7,412 bases of DNA from Actinomycetes bacterium (GCA_023387135.1 JAEWIK010000309.1:1-7412), one strand, 5' to 3'. Positions 1 to 6,821 are shown, counted from the stretch's first letter. Notes: generated by a model from the sequence alone, not told the origin. Translations and numbers: made by a program.

Positions 1-3
1 CCC

Positions 4-27
4 CCCCCCCCCGGGCCCGGGGGGGGG
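4..27. repeat. 24-bp perfect G/C palindrome (C9 G3 C3 G9)
   Basis: Bases 4-27 read as nine C, three G, three C and nine G, which equals its own reverse complement. It is flanked by three more C on each side. It lies 33 bases beyond the stop codon of the minus-strand DivIVA-type gene, so transcribed RNA could fold into a very stable hairpin and act as an end-of-operon structure. No U-tract follows it on the minus strand, so a classical intrinsic terminator is not shown. Its position at the very edge of the window and its pure homopolymer make-up also leave a sequencing or assembly artefact possible. Confidence 0.5.
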
Positions 28-60
28 CCCGCTTCGAGGTCGTGACGGGCGTGCCGAAAC

Positions 61-1173
61 TCAGGCGTTCTGCTCGGCAGGCTCGTCGGTGGACGGCTGC
101 CCTTCGTCAGTATCATCCTCGGCGGCACGGGCGGCATCGTCCGTCTCAGCCGGCGCTTCCGCGTCCTCGTCGGTCGCCTGGTCGCCGTCGGACGGGACGG
201 CCTCCTCGGCCACCTGCTGCGCGGCAGGCTGGTCGAGCTCGTCGAGGTCGGCGAGCGGGTTGATGATCGTGCCGCCGCCCAGCGTGGCGAGCATCTGGCG
301 GACGTTGGTGAGCTGCGCCGTGATGGCGTCGCGGCGGGACGTGGCGGCCAGCAGTTCGCGCTCGGACTCGCGGCGGATCTTCTCCGCCGCCAGCTTCGCT
401 TGGTCGACGAGGCTCGACGCCTCGTCCTGGGCCGCCTTCAGGATCTGCGCGGCGCGGGTCTCGGCGTCGCTGCGGGTGCGCTCGGCCTCGACCTCGGTGG
501 ACGCCAGCCGCTCGGACGCGCGCGCGAGGCTCGCCTCGTGCGCCGCCATCTGCTCGCCGAAGTCGGCGGCGGCCTTGTCCCTGCGGTCGGCCAGGGTCTT
601 CTCGAAGTCCGCCGCGGCGGCCGCGGCGCGGGCGCGCTGGTGCTCGTACACGGCCTCTGCCTCTTCGCGGCGTGCGGTGGCCTCGCGGTCGGCGTGGTCG
701 AGGATCTCGTCGGACTGGCGCTTCGCGTTCTCCACGATCCTGGCGGCGTCGGCGTCGGCCTTCGACTGCACCTCCTGGGCGTACTTGTCGGCCGAGGTGC
801 GGACGTTCTCGGCGGCGGTCGCCGTCTCGGAGGTCAGCTTCTCCGCCGCCGCCTTCGCCTTGTCGACCATCTCCTTGGCCTCGGCCTCGGCCAGCCCGAG
901 CATCGAGCCGATGCGCTCGCCCAGCTCGGCGAAGGTGGGAGGCGTGGCCGCGCGGTTCTGCGCCTCGACCTGCACCTCGCTCAGCCGGTTCGTCTGGGCG
1001 GCGAGCTCACCTTCGAGGTGGCTCACGGCGTTCCTGAGCTTGGTCAACTCGACGGTCCTGTCGGCTGCCTCGGCGCGGGCCTGCTCGGCGATCTGCCTGA
1101 GCTGAGCAAGCGCCTGGTCGACCTCGGAGGGGTCGTAGCCGCGCATGACGGTCCGGAAACCACTCTCACCCAT
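61..1173 (-). CDS. DivIVA-domain coiled-coil protein (FilP/Scy-like cytoskeletal or polarity protein)
   Basis: This is a 370-aa protein. Residues 6-25 carry the DivIVA head signature (FRTVMRGYDPSEVDQALAQL), the part that in DivIVA/Wag31 proteins binds curved membrane. Coiled coil follows at about 20-75, then a break near PPTF (78-81) and a GERIGSMLGLAEAEA segment (85-99). Residues 99-164 form six consecutive hendecads of the form A-x-x-[MLVI]-x-x-x-A-x-x-x, and three more lie at 241-273. The coil ends in RRDAITAQL (280-288). Residues 305-370 are a strongly acidic, Ala/Pro-rich tail that is probably disordered. There is no signal peptide or membrane helix, so a cytoplasmic filament or scaffold at the cell pole is inferred. 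The start at 1173 is chosen because GAGGGGAAG lies just upstream and it overlaps the preceding stop by 8 bp. An in-frame ATG at 1206 would add 11 residues and also has a possible SD. It is unlikely to be the main Wag31: there is no ftsZ/sepF context, and the tail is unlike it. Confidence 0.85.
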   Translation of the reverse strand: MGESGFRTVMRGYDPSEVDQALAQLRQIAEQARAEAADRTVELTKLRNAVSHLEGELAAQTNRLSEVQVEAQNRAATPPTFAELGERIGSMLGLAEAEAKEMVDKAKAAAEKLTSETATAAENVRTSADKYAQEVQSKADADAARIVENAKRQSDEILDHADREATARREEAEAVYEHQRARAAAAAADFEKTLADRRDKAAADFGEQMAAHEASLARASERLASTEVEAERTRSDAETRAAQILKAAQDEASSLVDQAKLAAEKIRRESERELLAATSRRDAITAQLTNVRQMLATLGGGTIINPLADLDELDQPAAQQVAEEAVPSDGDQATDEDAEAPAETDDAARAAEDDTDEGQPSTDEPAEQNA

Positions 1174-2602
1174 AATGCTCTTCCCCTCGTGGTGCGTTTT
1201 CTCCATCCGCCGATCCCTCGGGGACGGCCAGAGCCTCGATGACGCCCGACAGATGGCCGAGCTGCGCGTTGATGTCGTCTCGCCTGCGCGCCAGGGCAGC
1301 GACCTCGGTGCGCGCCCTGTCCATCATCGCACGGGCCTCGGCGCGGACCTCGTCGGCGTCCGCCCTGGCCTGGTTGAGCAGGGCGACAGCTTCGTCGCGG
1401 GTCACGCGGGCGCGATCCCAGGTCTCGCGCTGGAGTTGTTCGAGTTCGGACGCGGTGCGCTCGCGCACCACCTTGGCCATCGCCTCCGCCTCGGCGAGCC
1501 GGCGTTCGGCGCGCTCGGCCTGGGCGTCGGCCTCCGAGGTCGCGTGCGCGAGCAGCCTGTCGGCCTCCTCCTTGGCCGAGGCCTTGGTGCGGGCGGCGTC
1601 CCGTTCGGCGGCCTCGAGGACCGCCTTGGCCCTCGCCTCCAGGTCGTCGGCGAGCGTGCTGGCTTCCGACCAGCGTCCGTCGGCCTTCGCCTGCGCGTTG
1701 GTGAGCAGGGCCGTCGCCTGCGCCCGCAGCTCGGCGAGATGCGCCTCGCCCTCCTGGTGGGCGCGCCTGCGCAACTGGGCCACTTCCTCCTCGGCGCCAG
1801 CCCGCAACTCGGCCATCGCCTGTTCGGTCCACGCGGTGTGGGCGGCCGCGGCGGCGAGCTGTGCCTCGGCGTCTGCCTGCGCCTGCGCCGCCAGCGCATC
1901 CCGGTCCGCCTGGGCGGTCGCCGTCGCCTCGGCGAGTTCGTCGTTCCACGCCTGGCGTTCGGCCTCGATCTCGGCCCTCGCCTGGTCGACGTCGGCCTCG
2001 ACCTGGGTGCGAAGCGCCGTCAGCTCCTCGTCGAGCTGGATCCGGCGTTCTGCTATCTCACGATCGACGACGGTGCGCCGGGTGGCCGCCTCGGCGTCCT
2101 GCTCCTGGTACTTGCGGAGGACGTCGGCCTCGACGTGCGCCGAGCGTTCGTCGAGCTCGGCGTTGATCCTGTCCCGGGCCGACTCCGCCTCCGAGGTCAT
2201 CGCGGCCGCCTTCTCGGAGGCCTCGCTGACGAGCCGTTCGGCTTCGGCCCGCGCCTCGGCGAGCAGTTCGTCGGCGGTGCGCTGGGCAGTCCCCGTGAGG
2301 AGTGCGGCCTGCGAACTCGCGTCGCTCACCAGCGTGACGGCGTCCTGCCTCGCTTCTTCGAGCCTCGACGTGGCCTCGGCGAGCGACAGTTCGGCCTGGC
2401 GCCGACGCTCGGTGACCTCGCTCTCGAGCGCGTCGTTCTCGTCCCGGAGCCGGGCGGCCTCGGCCTGCAGTGACTCTGCTTCAGCCCGCGCCTCGTTGAG
2501 CAACTGCTCGGCCAGGATCTGCGCCTGGGAGATGATGGCGGTCGCGTGCTGGGTCAGTTCACCGGACGACGGCCCGGCCAGAGGCGGATTGTGATCCAGC
2601 AT
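1166..2602 (-). CDS. Large Ala/Glu-rich coiled-coil protein, partner of the DivIVA-type gene
   Basis: This is a 478-aa protein that is almost entirely alpha-helical coiled coil, rich in Ala, Glu and Arg, with no signal peptide or membrane segment. Clear 11-residue repeats are seen at 19-51, 87-152 (for example TADELLAEARA, EAERLVSEASE, KAAAMTSEAES), 325-357 and 404-436. The middle (about 155-225) looks more like ordinary heptad coil. The helix ends in RRRDDINAQL (439-448), matching RRDAITAQL in the downstream protein, and a short polar tail follows. No DivIVA head is present. The stop overlaps the next gene's ATG by 8 bp (ATGGGTGA), so the two are probably co-translated and may co-assemble, as Scy and FilP do in Streptomyces; that parallel is inference. 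ATG 2602 is preferred. Upstream starts, including GTG 2698, would add an Arg/Pro-rich, non-helical leader that runs across the divergent promoter region. Confidence 0.75.
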   Translation of the reverse strand: MLDHNPPLAGPSSGELTQHATAIISQAQILAEQLLNEARAEAESLQAEAARLRDENDALESEVTERRRQAELSLAEATSRLEEARQDAVTLVSDASSQAALLTGTAQRTADELLAEARAEAERLVSEASEKAAAMTSEAESARDRINAELDERSAHVEADVLRKYQEQDAEAATRRTVVDREIAERRIQLDEELTALRTQVEADVDQARAEIEAERQAWNDELAEATATAQADRDALAAQAQADAEAQLAAAAAHTAWTEQAMAELRAGAEEEVAQLRRRAHQEGEAHLAELRAQATALLTNAQAKADGRWSEASTLADDLEARAKAVLEAAERDAARTKASAKEEADRLLAHATSEADAQAERAERRLAEAEAMAKVVRERTASELEQLQRETWDRARVTRDEAVALLNQARADADEVRAEARAMMDRARTEVAALARRRDDINAQLGHLSGVIEALAVPEGSADGENAPRGEEHYG

Positions 2603-2609
2603 GGCGGCA

Positions 2610-2638
2610 ATTCTCGGCACGGGCCCCCGCCTGCGCAA
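2610..2638 (-). promoter_or_regulatory. Candidate promoter of the coiled-coil operon, leaderless geometry
   Basis: On the minus strand, TTGCGC (2638-2633) is followed after 17 bases by GAGAAT (2615-2610), and the ATG at 2602 begins 7 bases further on. Each hexamer matches the housekeeping sigma consensus only in part (TTG of TTGACA; four of six for TATAAT), but spacing and position are right. If used, transcription would begin at or next to the A of the ATG, which fits the lack of a convincing Shine-Dalgarno. This is a prediction from spacing alone. Confidence 0.35.
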
Positions 2639-2708
2639 CTCCGACGGCGTTTCCCACGTCAAGGTCTTTACCGGGGGTCGAGGCACGAGCACGCGCACGG
2701 GCCGCCGG

Positions 2709-2714
2709 TAGAGT
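2709..2714 (+). promoter_or_regulatory. Candidate -10 element of thrC (TAGAGT), leaderless geometry
   Basis: TAGAGT fits the actinobacterial TANNNT -10 pattern and ends 7 bases before the GTG start of thrC, so the transcript could begin at the start codon itself. No good -35 hexamer lies 16-18 bases upstream, which is common for actinobacterial promoters. No Shine-Dalgarno lies just before the GTG. No T-box, leader peptide or attenuator-like hairpin was seen in the 119-base gap. Confidence 0.4.
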
Positions 2715-2721
2715 TCCGCCC

Positions 2722-4167
2722 GTGCGCTACGTCTCCACCCGCGGCCTGCCGGACGCTCCCGACGCGGGCTTCTCCGACATCCTGCTCGAGGGCCTCGCCC
2801 CCGACGGTGGTCTCTACGTGCCCGCGCACTACCCGCAGGTCACGCCCGCGATGCTGGCCGGGTGGCGCAGGCTGCTGGACGAGCAGGGCTACGCGGCGCT
2901 CGCGCACTCGGTCCTCGAACTGTTCATCGACGACATCCCCAGCGAGGACCTGCGCGTGCTGTGCGCCCGCGCGTACAGCCCGGAGGTGTTCTCCGATCCC
3001 GCGATAGTGCCGGTCACCGAGCTGTCGGACGGGCTGTACCTCGCCCACCTCTCGAACGGCCCGACCGCCGCCTTCAAGGACATGGCCATGCAGTTGCTGG
3101 GCCAGTTCTTCGAGTACGAACTGGGACGTCGCGGCGCCGAGCTCAACATCCTCGGGGCCACCTCGGGCGACACCGGGTCGGCCGCCGAGCACGCGATGCT
3201 GGGACGCCGCGGCATCAGGGTGTTCATGCTGACCCCCGCCGGGCGGATGACTCCGTTCCAGCAGGCGCAGATGTTCTCGATCGACGATCCCGCGATCGTC
3301 AACATCGCCATCGACGGCGTCTTCGACGACTGCCAGGATCTCGTCAAGGCGGTCGCCGGCGACCTGGAGTTCAAGCAGCGCTACTCCATCGGAGCGGTCA
3401 ACTCGATCAACTGGGCACGGCTCGTCGCCCAGGTCGTCTACTACGTCGCCGCCTGGTTGCGGGTCACCTCGGCGGACGACCAGAGGGTGTCCTTCGCCGT
3501 CCCGAGCGGCAACTTCGGCAACATCTGCGCGGGGCACGTCGCCCGCATGATGGGCCTCCCGATCGACACGCTCGTGCTGGCGACCAACGAGAACAACGTC
3601 CTCGACGAGTTCTTCACCACCGGGATCTACAGGGTGCGTTCCGGCGCCGAGACCCACGAGACGTCGAGCCCGTCCATGGACATCTCGAAGGCGTCGAACT
3701 TCGAGAGGTTCGTCTTCGACCTCGTCGGACGCGACGGCGACAGGGTGCGCGAGTTGTTCGGCTCCCAACTCCCCGCCACCGGCAGGTTCGACCTGTCGGG
3801 CACGCCGGAGTTCGCCGAGCTTCGCCGGCGCTACGGGTTCGTCAGCGGCTCGTCCACCCACGCCGACCGCGTGGCCACCATCGCCGCGACGTACTCCGAG
3901 ACGGGCGTGCTCATCGACCCGCACACCGCGGACGGCCTCACCGTCGGACGGCGGTACGCCGAGCCCGGCATCCCGCTCGTCGTGACCGAGACGGCGCTGC
4001 CGGTGAAGTTCGGCGAGACCATCGTCGAGGCCGTCGGCAAGGCCCCCGACAGGCCCGCGGCGTTCGAGGGCATCGAGGCCCTGCCGCGCCACGTCATCGA
4101 CCTGCCCGGGGACGCCGGCCTGCTCAAGGCCCTCATCGTCGGCGTCGTCGAGGGCGTGCTCTCCTGA
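2722..4167 (+). CDS. thrC: Threonine synthase (E. coli/yeast-type, PLP-dependent)
   Basis: This 481-aa enzyme of fold-type II PLP family converts O-phospho-L-homoserine and water to L-threonine and phosphate, the last step of threonine synthesis, in the cytoplasm. The N-terminus (MRYVSTRG, then FSDILLEGLAPDGGLYVP at 17-34) is typical of the longer E. coli/yeast class. The PLP Schiff-base lysine is K119 in the motif PTAAFKDMAMQLLG. GATSGDTGSAA (145-155) and PSGNFGN (261-267) match cofactor and substrate phosphate-binding loops. SMDI (318-321), SNFER (325-329) and DPHTADG (399-405) are further class motifs. Full length, with no missing key residue. The start is GTG, chosen because the family N-terminus begins exactly there. 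hom and thrB are not adjacent, so this is a standalone gene, as in corynebacteria. It is divergent from the coiled-coil operon and converges on dcp. Confidence 0.95.
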   Translation: MRYVSTRGLPDAPDAGFSDILLEGLAPDGGLYVPAHYPQVTPAMLAGWRRLLDEQGYAALAHSVLELFIDDIPSEDLRVLCARAYSPEVFSDPAIVPVTELSDGLYLAHLSNGPTAAFKDMAMQLLGQFFEYELGRRGAELNILGATSGDTGSAAEHAMLGRRGIRVFMLTPAGRMTPFQQAQMFSIDDPAIVNIAIDGVFDDCQDLVKAVAGDLEFKQRYSIGAVNSINWARLVAQVVYYVAAWLRVTSADDQRVSFAVPSGNFGNICAGHVARMMGLPIDTLVLATNENNVLDEFFTTGIYRVRSGAETHETSSPSMDISKASNFERFVFDLVGRDGDRVRELFGSQLPATGRFDLSGTPEFAELRRRYGFVSGSSTHADRVATIAATYSETGVLIDPHTADGLTVGRRYAEPGIPLVVTETALPVKFGETIVEAVGKAPDRPAAFEGIEALPRHVIDLPGDAGLLKALIVGVVEGVLS

Positions 4168-4182
4168 CCGTGCTCTCCTGAC
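4155..4182 (+). repeat. 14-bp perfect tandem duplication across the thrC stop
   Basis: CGTGCTCTCCTGAC occurs at 4155-4168 and again immediately at 4169-4182. The first copy encodes the last residues and the TGA stop of thrC. The second copy lies wholly in the 20-base gap to the convergent dcp stop. Because 14 is not a multiple of three, the second TGA is in another frame. A slippage-type duplication is the simplest explanation. Confidence 0.85.
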
Positions 4183-4191
4183 CCAGGTCAG
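4178..4191. repeat. Short inverted repeat between convergent thrC and dcp ends
   Basis: CTGACC and GGTCAG flank a 2-base centre (CA), spanning the gap between the two convergent genes and the dcp stop codon. It is too short, and lacks a T-tract on either side, to call a terminator, but it is the only dyad symmetry I noticed in this junction and could contribute to bidirectional 3'-end formation. Confidence 0.3.
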
Positions 4192-6248
4192 CGAAGCAGG
4201 CCGCGCCGCTCCAGCAGGTGCCTGATGTCGGGGTCCTGGCCGCGGTAGTCGCGGTAGGTGTCCATGACGTCCACCGAGCCGCCCGGGGCGAGCAGCCTGC
4301 GACGGTAGCGCTCGCCGTTCTCGCGGGTGAGCCCACCGGTCGCGGTGATCCAGGCTGCGGTGTCGGCGTCCATCACCTCTGACCAGATGTAGGAGTAGTA
4401 GCCGGCGTCGTAGCCGCCCTCGAAGGTGTGCCTGAAGTAGCAGCTCCGGTAGCGCGGCGGCACCAGCGGCAGCGACAGCCCGACAGACTCCAGCGCCTGC
4501 CGCTCGAACTCCTCGACCTGCTCGGGGTCGGTGGGCAGTTCGTCGAGCGGGGTCCTGTGCCACACCTGATCCAGCAGCGCGGCGGCGAGGTACTCGACAG
4601 TCTTGAACCCCTGCTGGAACAGGGTCGAGCCGACGAGGGTGTCCACCCAGGCGGACGGAAGCTGCTCGCCGGTGCTGACGTGCCTGGCGAAGTTCCGCAG
4701 CAGGTCGGGGTAGAGCGCCCACATCTCGTTGACCTGCGACGGGTATTCGACGAAGTCGCGCGGAGTGTTCGGGCCCGACTTCGAGGGGTAGCGCGAGTCG
4801 GCGAGCAGCCCGTGCAGGGCGTGGCCGAACTCGTGGAACAGCGTGATGACGTCGTCCCAGGTCATCAGGGTGGGTTCGCCCGCCGGCGGCTTCACCAGGT
4901 TGGAGTTGTTCGTCACCACGGGACGCTGGCCCAGCAGGTGGTTCTGGTCGACGATGTTGTTCATCCACGCGCCGCCCTGCTTGGAGTCGCGGGTGTAGAA
5001 GTCGGCGCTGAACAGCCCCAGCGGCGTGCCGTCGGCCTCGTTGACCTCGAAGACGCGCGCTTCCGAGGTATGGCCGACGAGGTCGTCCCGCTCGGTGAAC
5101 GTGATGCCGAACAGACCCTCGGCCGCCGCGAACACCCCCGCGTGCAGCACGTTCTCCAGTTCGAGATAGGGACGCAACTGCCCGGCGTCCAGCGCGTACC
5201 GCTCGGTGCGCACCTGCTCGCTGAGGTACTGCCAGTCCCACGGCTCCAGGGTGGCGCCCGGCTCCTGCCGCGCCAGCAGGTCGCGCAGCTCGTCGGCCTC
5301 GGCCGCGACGTTCTCGACGACGGCGGGGACGAGCGACGTGAGCCGCTCCCACACAGCCTCGCCGGAGCGGGCGCAGCTCTCGGCCGCCACGTAGTCGGCG
5401 TGGTTGGCGAAGCCGAGCAGGCCGGCACGCTCGGCGCGCAGCCTGGCGAGTGCGACGACCAGCGCCCTGGTGTCGTGCTCGCCGCCGAGCCCACGCGACG
5501 TCGATGCCTTGTAGATCCGCTCCCGCAGGGACCGGTTCGTCAGCACGTCGAGCGGACGCTGCGCCGAGGTGTTCATGATCTCGATCAACCAGGCGTCCGG
5601 CCGACCGTGGGAGGCTGCCAGCTCCTGCGCGGCGGTGATCTCCGCGTCGGACAGTCCCGCGAGTTCGGCCTTGTCCTCCACCCAGACGGCGGCCGCGTTC
5701 ATGCCCGCGAGCGCCTCCCTGCCGAAGGCCGTCTGCAGGCCCGCGATGCGGGTGTTGAGGTCGCGCAGGCGGGCCTGGTCCGCGTCGTCCAGCCTGACGC
5801 CCGCGCGCTCGAACGTCTCCGTCGTGCGCCGCAGCCAGTAGTCGGACTCCGGGTCGAGGGTCACCTCGCCGGCGTCGGCGCGCCTGCGCAGTTCGACCAG
5901 CCTGTCGTACAGCGTGCGGTCGAGGTAGACGGCGTCGGAGTGCTGGGCGAGCTTCGGAGCCATCTCCTCCTCGATCGCGTCGAGCTCCGGAGTGGTGTCG
6001 GCGGGCTTGACGGTGAAGAAGGCGAGGACCGCACGGTTGAGCAGTTGGCCCGCGGCTTCCCAGGCGTCGACGACGTTGGCGACGCTCGCCGGCTCGGGGT
6101 TCGACGCGAGGGCTGCCAGCTCCGCGAGGTGGTCCTTCATCCCCTGCTCGAACGCCGGGACGTAGTGCTCGGCGGTGATGGCGGCGAAGTCAGGCAGCTC
6201 GAAGGGCAACGTCGAACGGGCGGCGAACGGATTGGCGTCGAGGGTCAT
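4188..6248 (-). CDS. dcp: Peptidyl-dipeptidase Dcp, M3A family zinc metallopeptidase
   Basis: This 686-aa protein has the usual full length for Dcp. The enzyme removes dipeptides from the C-terminus of oligopeptides during peptide turnover. The N-terminus (NPFAARSTLPFELPDF, then HYVPAFEQGM at 28-37) is typical of Dcp. The zinc site is F-HEFGH at 471-476, with H472 and H476 as ligands and E473 as catalytic base. E501 in FVEYPSQVNE is the third ligand, 28 residues after E473. The stretch SGPNTPRDFVEYPSQ (491-505) distinguishes Dcp from oligopeptidase A. The Gly/Tyr loop GGYDAGYYSYIWSE (611-624) is the substrate-binding segment. No signal peptide is seen, so it is probably cytoplasmic. AAGGATGGGGG ends one base before the ATG and supplies a Shine-Dalgarno. 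The gene follows the small membrane-protein gene on the same strand by 24 bases, suggesting one transcript. Confidence 0.93.
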   Translation of the reverse strand: MTLDANPFAARSTLPFELPDFAAITAEHYVPAFEQGMKDHLAELAALASNPEPASVANVVDAWEAAGQLLNRAVLAFFTVKPADTTPELDAIEEEMAPKLAQHSDAVYLDRTLYDRLVELRRRADAGEVTLDPESDYWLRRTTETFERAGVRLDDADQARLRDLNTRIAGLQTAFGREALAGMNAAAVWVEDKAELAGLSDAEITAAQELAASHGRPDAWLIEIMNTSAQRPLDVLTNRSLRERIYKASTSRGLGGEHDTRALVVALARLRAERAGLLGFANHADYVAAESCARSGEAVWERLTSLVPAVVENVAAEADELRDLLARQEPGATLEPWDWQYLSEQVRTERYALDAGQLRPYLELENVLHAGVFAAAEGLFGITFTERDDLVGHTSEARVFEVNEADGTPLGLFSADFYTRDSKQGGAWMNNIVDQNHLLGQRPVVTNNSNLVKPPAGEPTLMTWDDVITLFHEFGHALHGLLADSRYPSKSGPNTPRDFVEYPSQVNEMWALYPDLLRNFARHVSTGEQLPSAWVDTLVGSTLFQQGFKTVEYLAAALLDQVWHRTPLDELPTDPEQVEEFERQALESVGLSLPLVPPRYRSCYFRHTFEGGYDAGYYSYIWSEVMDADTAAWITATGGLTRENGERYRRRLLAPGGSVDVMDTYRDYRGQDPDIRHLLERRGLLR

Positions 6249-6272
6249 GCCCCCATCCTTGCATCCCGTCCC

Positions 6273-6677
6273 TCAGAGCAGTTTCATCGCCTCCGGGCGG
6301 GCGAGCAGGCTCGTGATGACGGCCCCGCACAGCAGCGTCAGGGTGAGGACGAGCCGCTCGAGGTCGTCCATCTCGGGCCGCAGGATCATGAGCGCGTTGG
6401 CGAGCAGCAGCACCGACGCCCCGAGGGCGGCCCAGTGGGCGCCGCGCCAGAGCCACCAGGCGAGGAAGCTGAGCACCACGGCGTTGAGCCCGCACACGAC
6501 CGCCTGCAGGCCGCAGACACAGGGCGAGTAGCCCGCCATCGGCGGGAGGAAGTAGAGCCGCAGGGCCACTGTGCCCCAGCCACCGACGAGCAGCCCGAGC
6601 AGGAGCACCGCCGTCGCGCGGCGCCAGCCCGGCGACTTCAACACCGCAGGTGTCGCCAGAAGAGCCACGAGCTTCAC
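6273..6677 (-). CDS. Small four-helix membrane protein of unknown function
   Basis: This 134-aa protein is very hydrophobic. Four membrane segments are likely: about 21-44, 53-77, 80-99 and 107-126, with a conserved-looking Arg/Pro/Glu/Asp loop (RPEMDDLER, 100-108) before the last. Three cysteines cluster at the start of helix 2 (C53, C55, C62 in CVCGLQAVVCG), with another at C117. I do not recognise the family. The start used is GTG 6677, giving a short basic N-terminus (MKL, then K14 and WRR at 18-20) before helix 1. There is no Shine-Dalgarno in front of it, and nearby GTG codons at residues 4 and 12 are alternatives, so the start is uncertain. It ends 24 bases before dcp and is probably its upstream operon partner. 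Nothing in the sequence says whether the functions are linked. Confidence 0.75.
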   Translation of the reverse strand: MKLVALLATPAVLKSPGWRRATAVLLLGLLVGGWGTVALRLYFLPPMAGYSPCVCGLQAVVCGLNAVVLSFLAWWLWRGAHWAALGASVLLLANALMILRPEMDDLERLVLTLTLLCGAVITSLLARPEAMKLL

Positions 6678-6821
6678 GGTACGCCGGGCGGTGCCGGGCC
6701 GTTCGGGAAATGCGCGGACTACCAGCCAGTGGTCAGGGGAATCCCGCCTGTCGACCGGTGCCGGCTCTCCCCACGCGACCTCGGCACGCCTGTGGTGTGG
6801 CTGTGAATGTGCTGCTCACCC

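Noticed and set aside
1145..2594. Long plus-strand open frames opposite the 478-aa coiled-coil gene (Ser/Ala-rich and Leu/Gly-rich)
   Set aside because: They are antisense images of Ala/Glu/Arg codons; the minus strand has regular coiled-coil periodicity and a coupled downstream gene.
2603..2698. N-terminal extension of the 478-aa protein up to GTG 2698
   Set aside because: The added 32 residues are Arg/Pro-rich and unlike the helical protein, and they would cover almost all of the divergent promoter region with thrC.
4168..4191. Intrinsic terminator between thrC and dcp
   Set aside because: Only a 6-bp inverted repeat with a 2-base centre and no T-tract is present, so it is recorded as a repeat only.
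2668..5352. Very long minus-strand open frame antisense to thrC and in another frame of dcp
   Set aside because: It is an Arg/Gly/Ala/Val-rich translation with no domain, arising from GC-rich codon bias opposite two strongly supported enzymes.
4428..6806. 792-codon plus-strand open frame antisense to dcp and the small membrane protein
   Set aside because: Composition is low-complexity Arg/Gly/Val/Leu, and the real minus-strand genes carry catalytic motifs and family-length matches. This is a mirror of biased codons.
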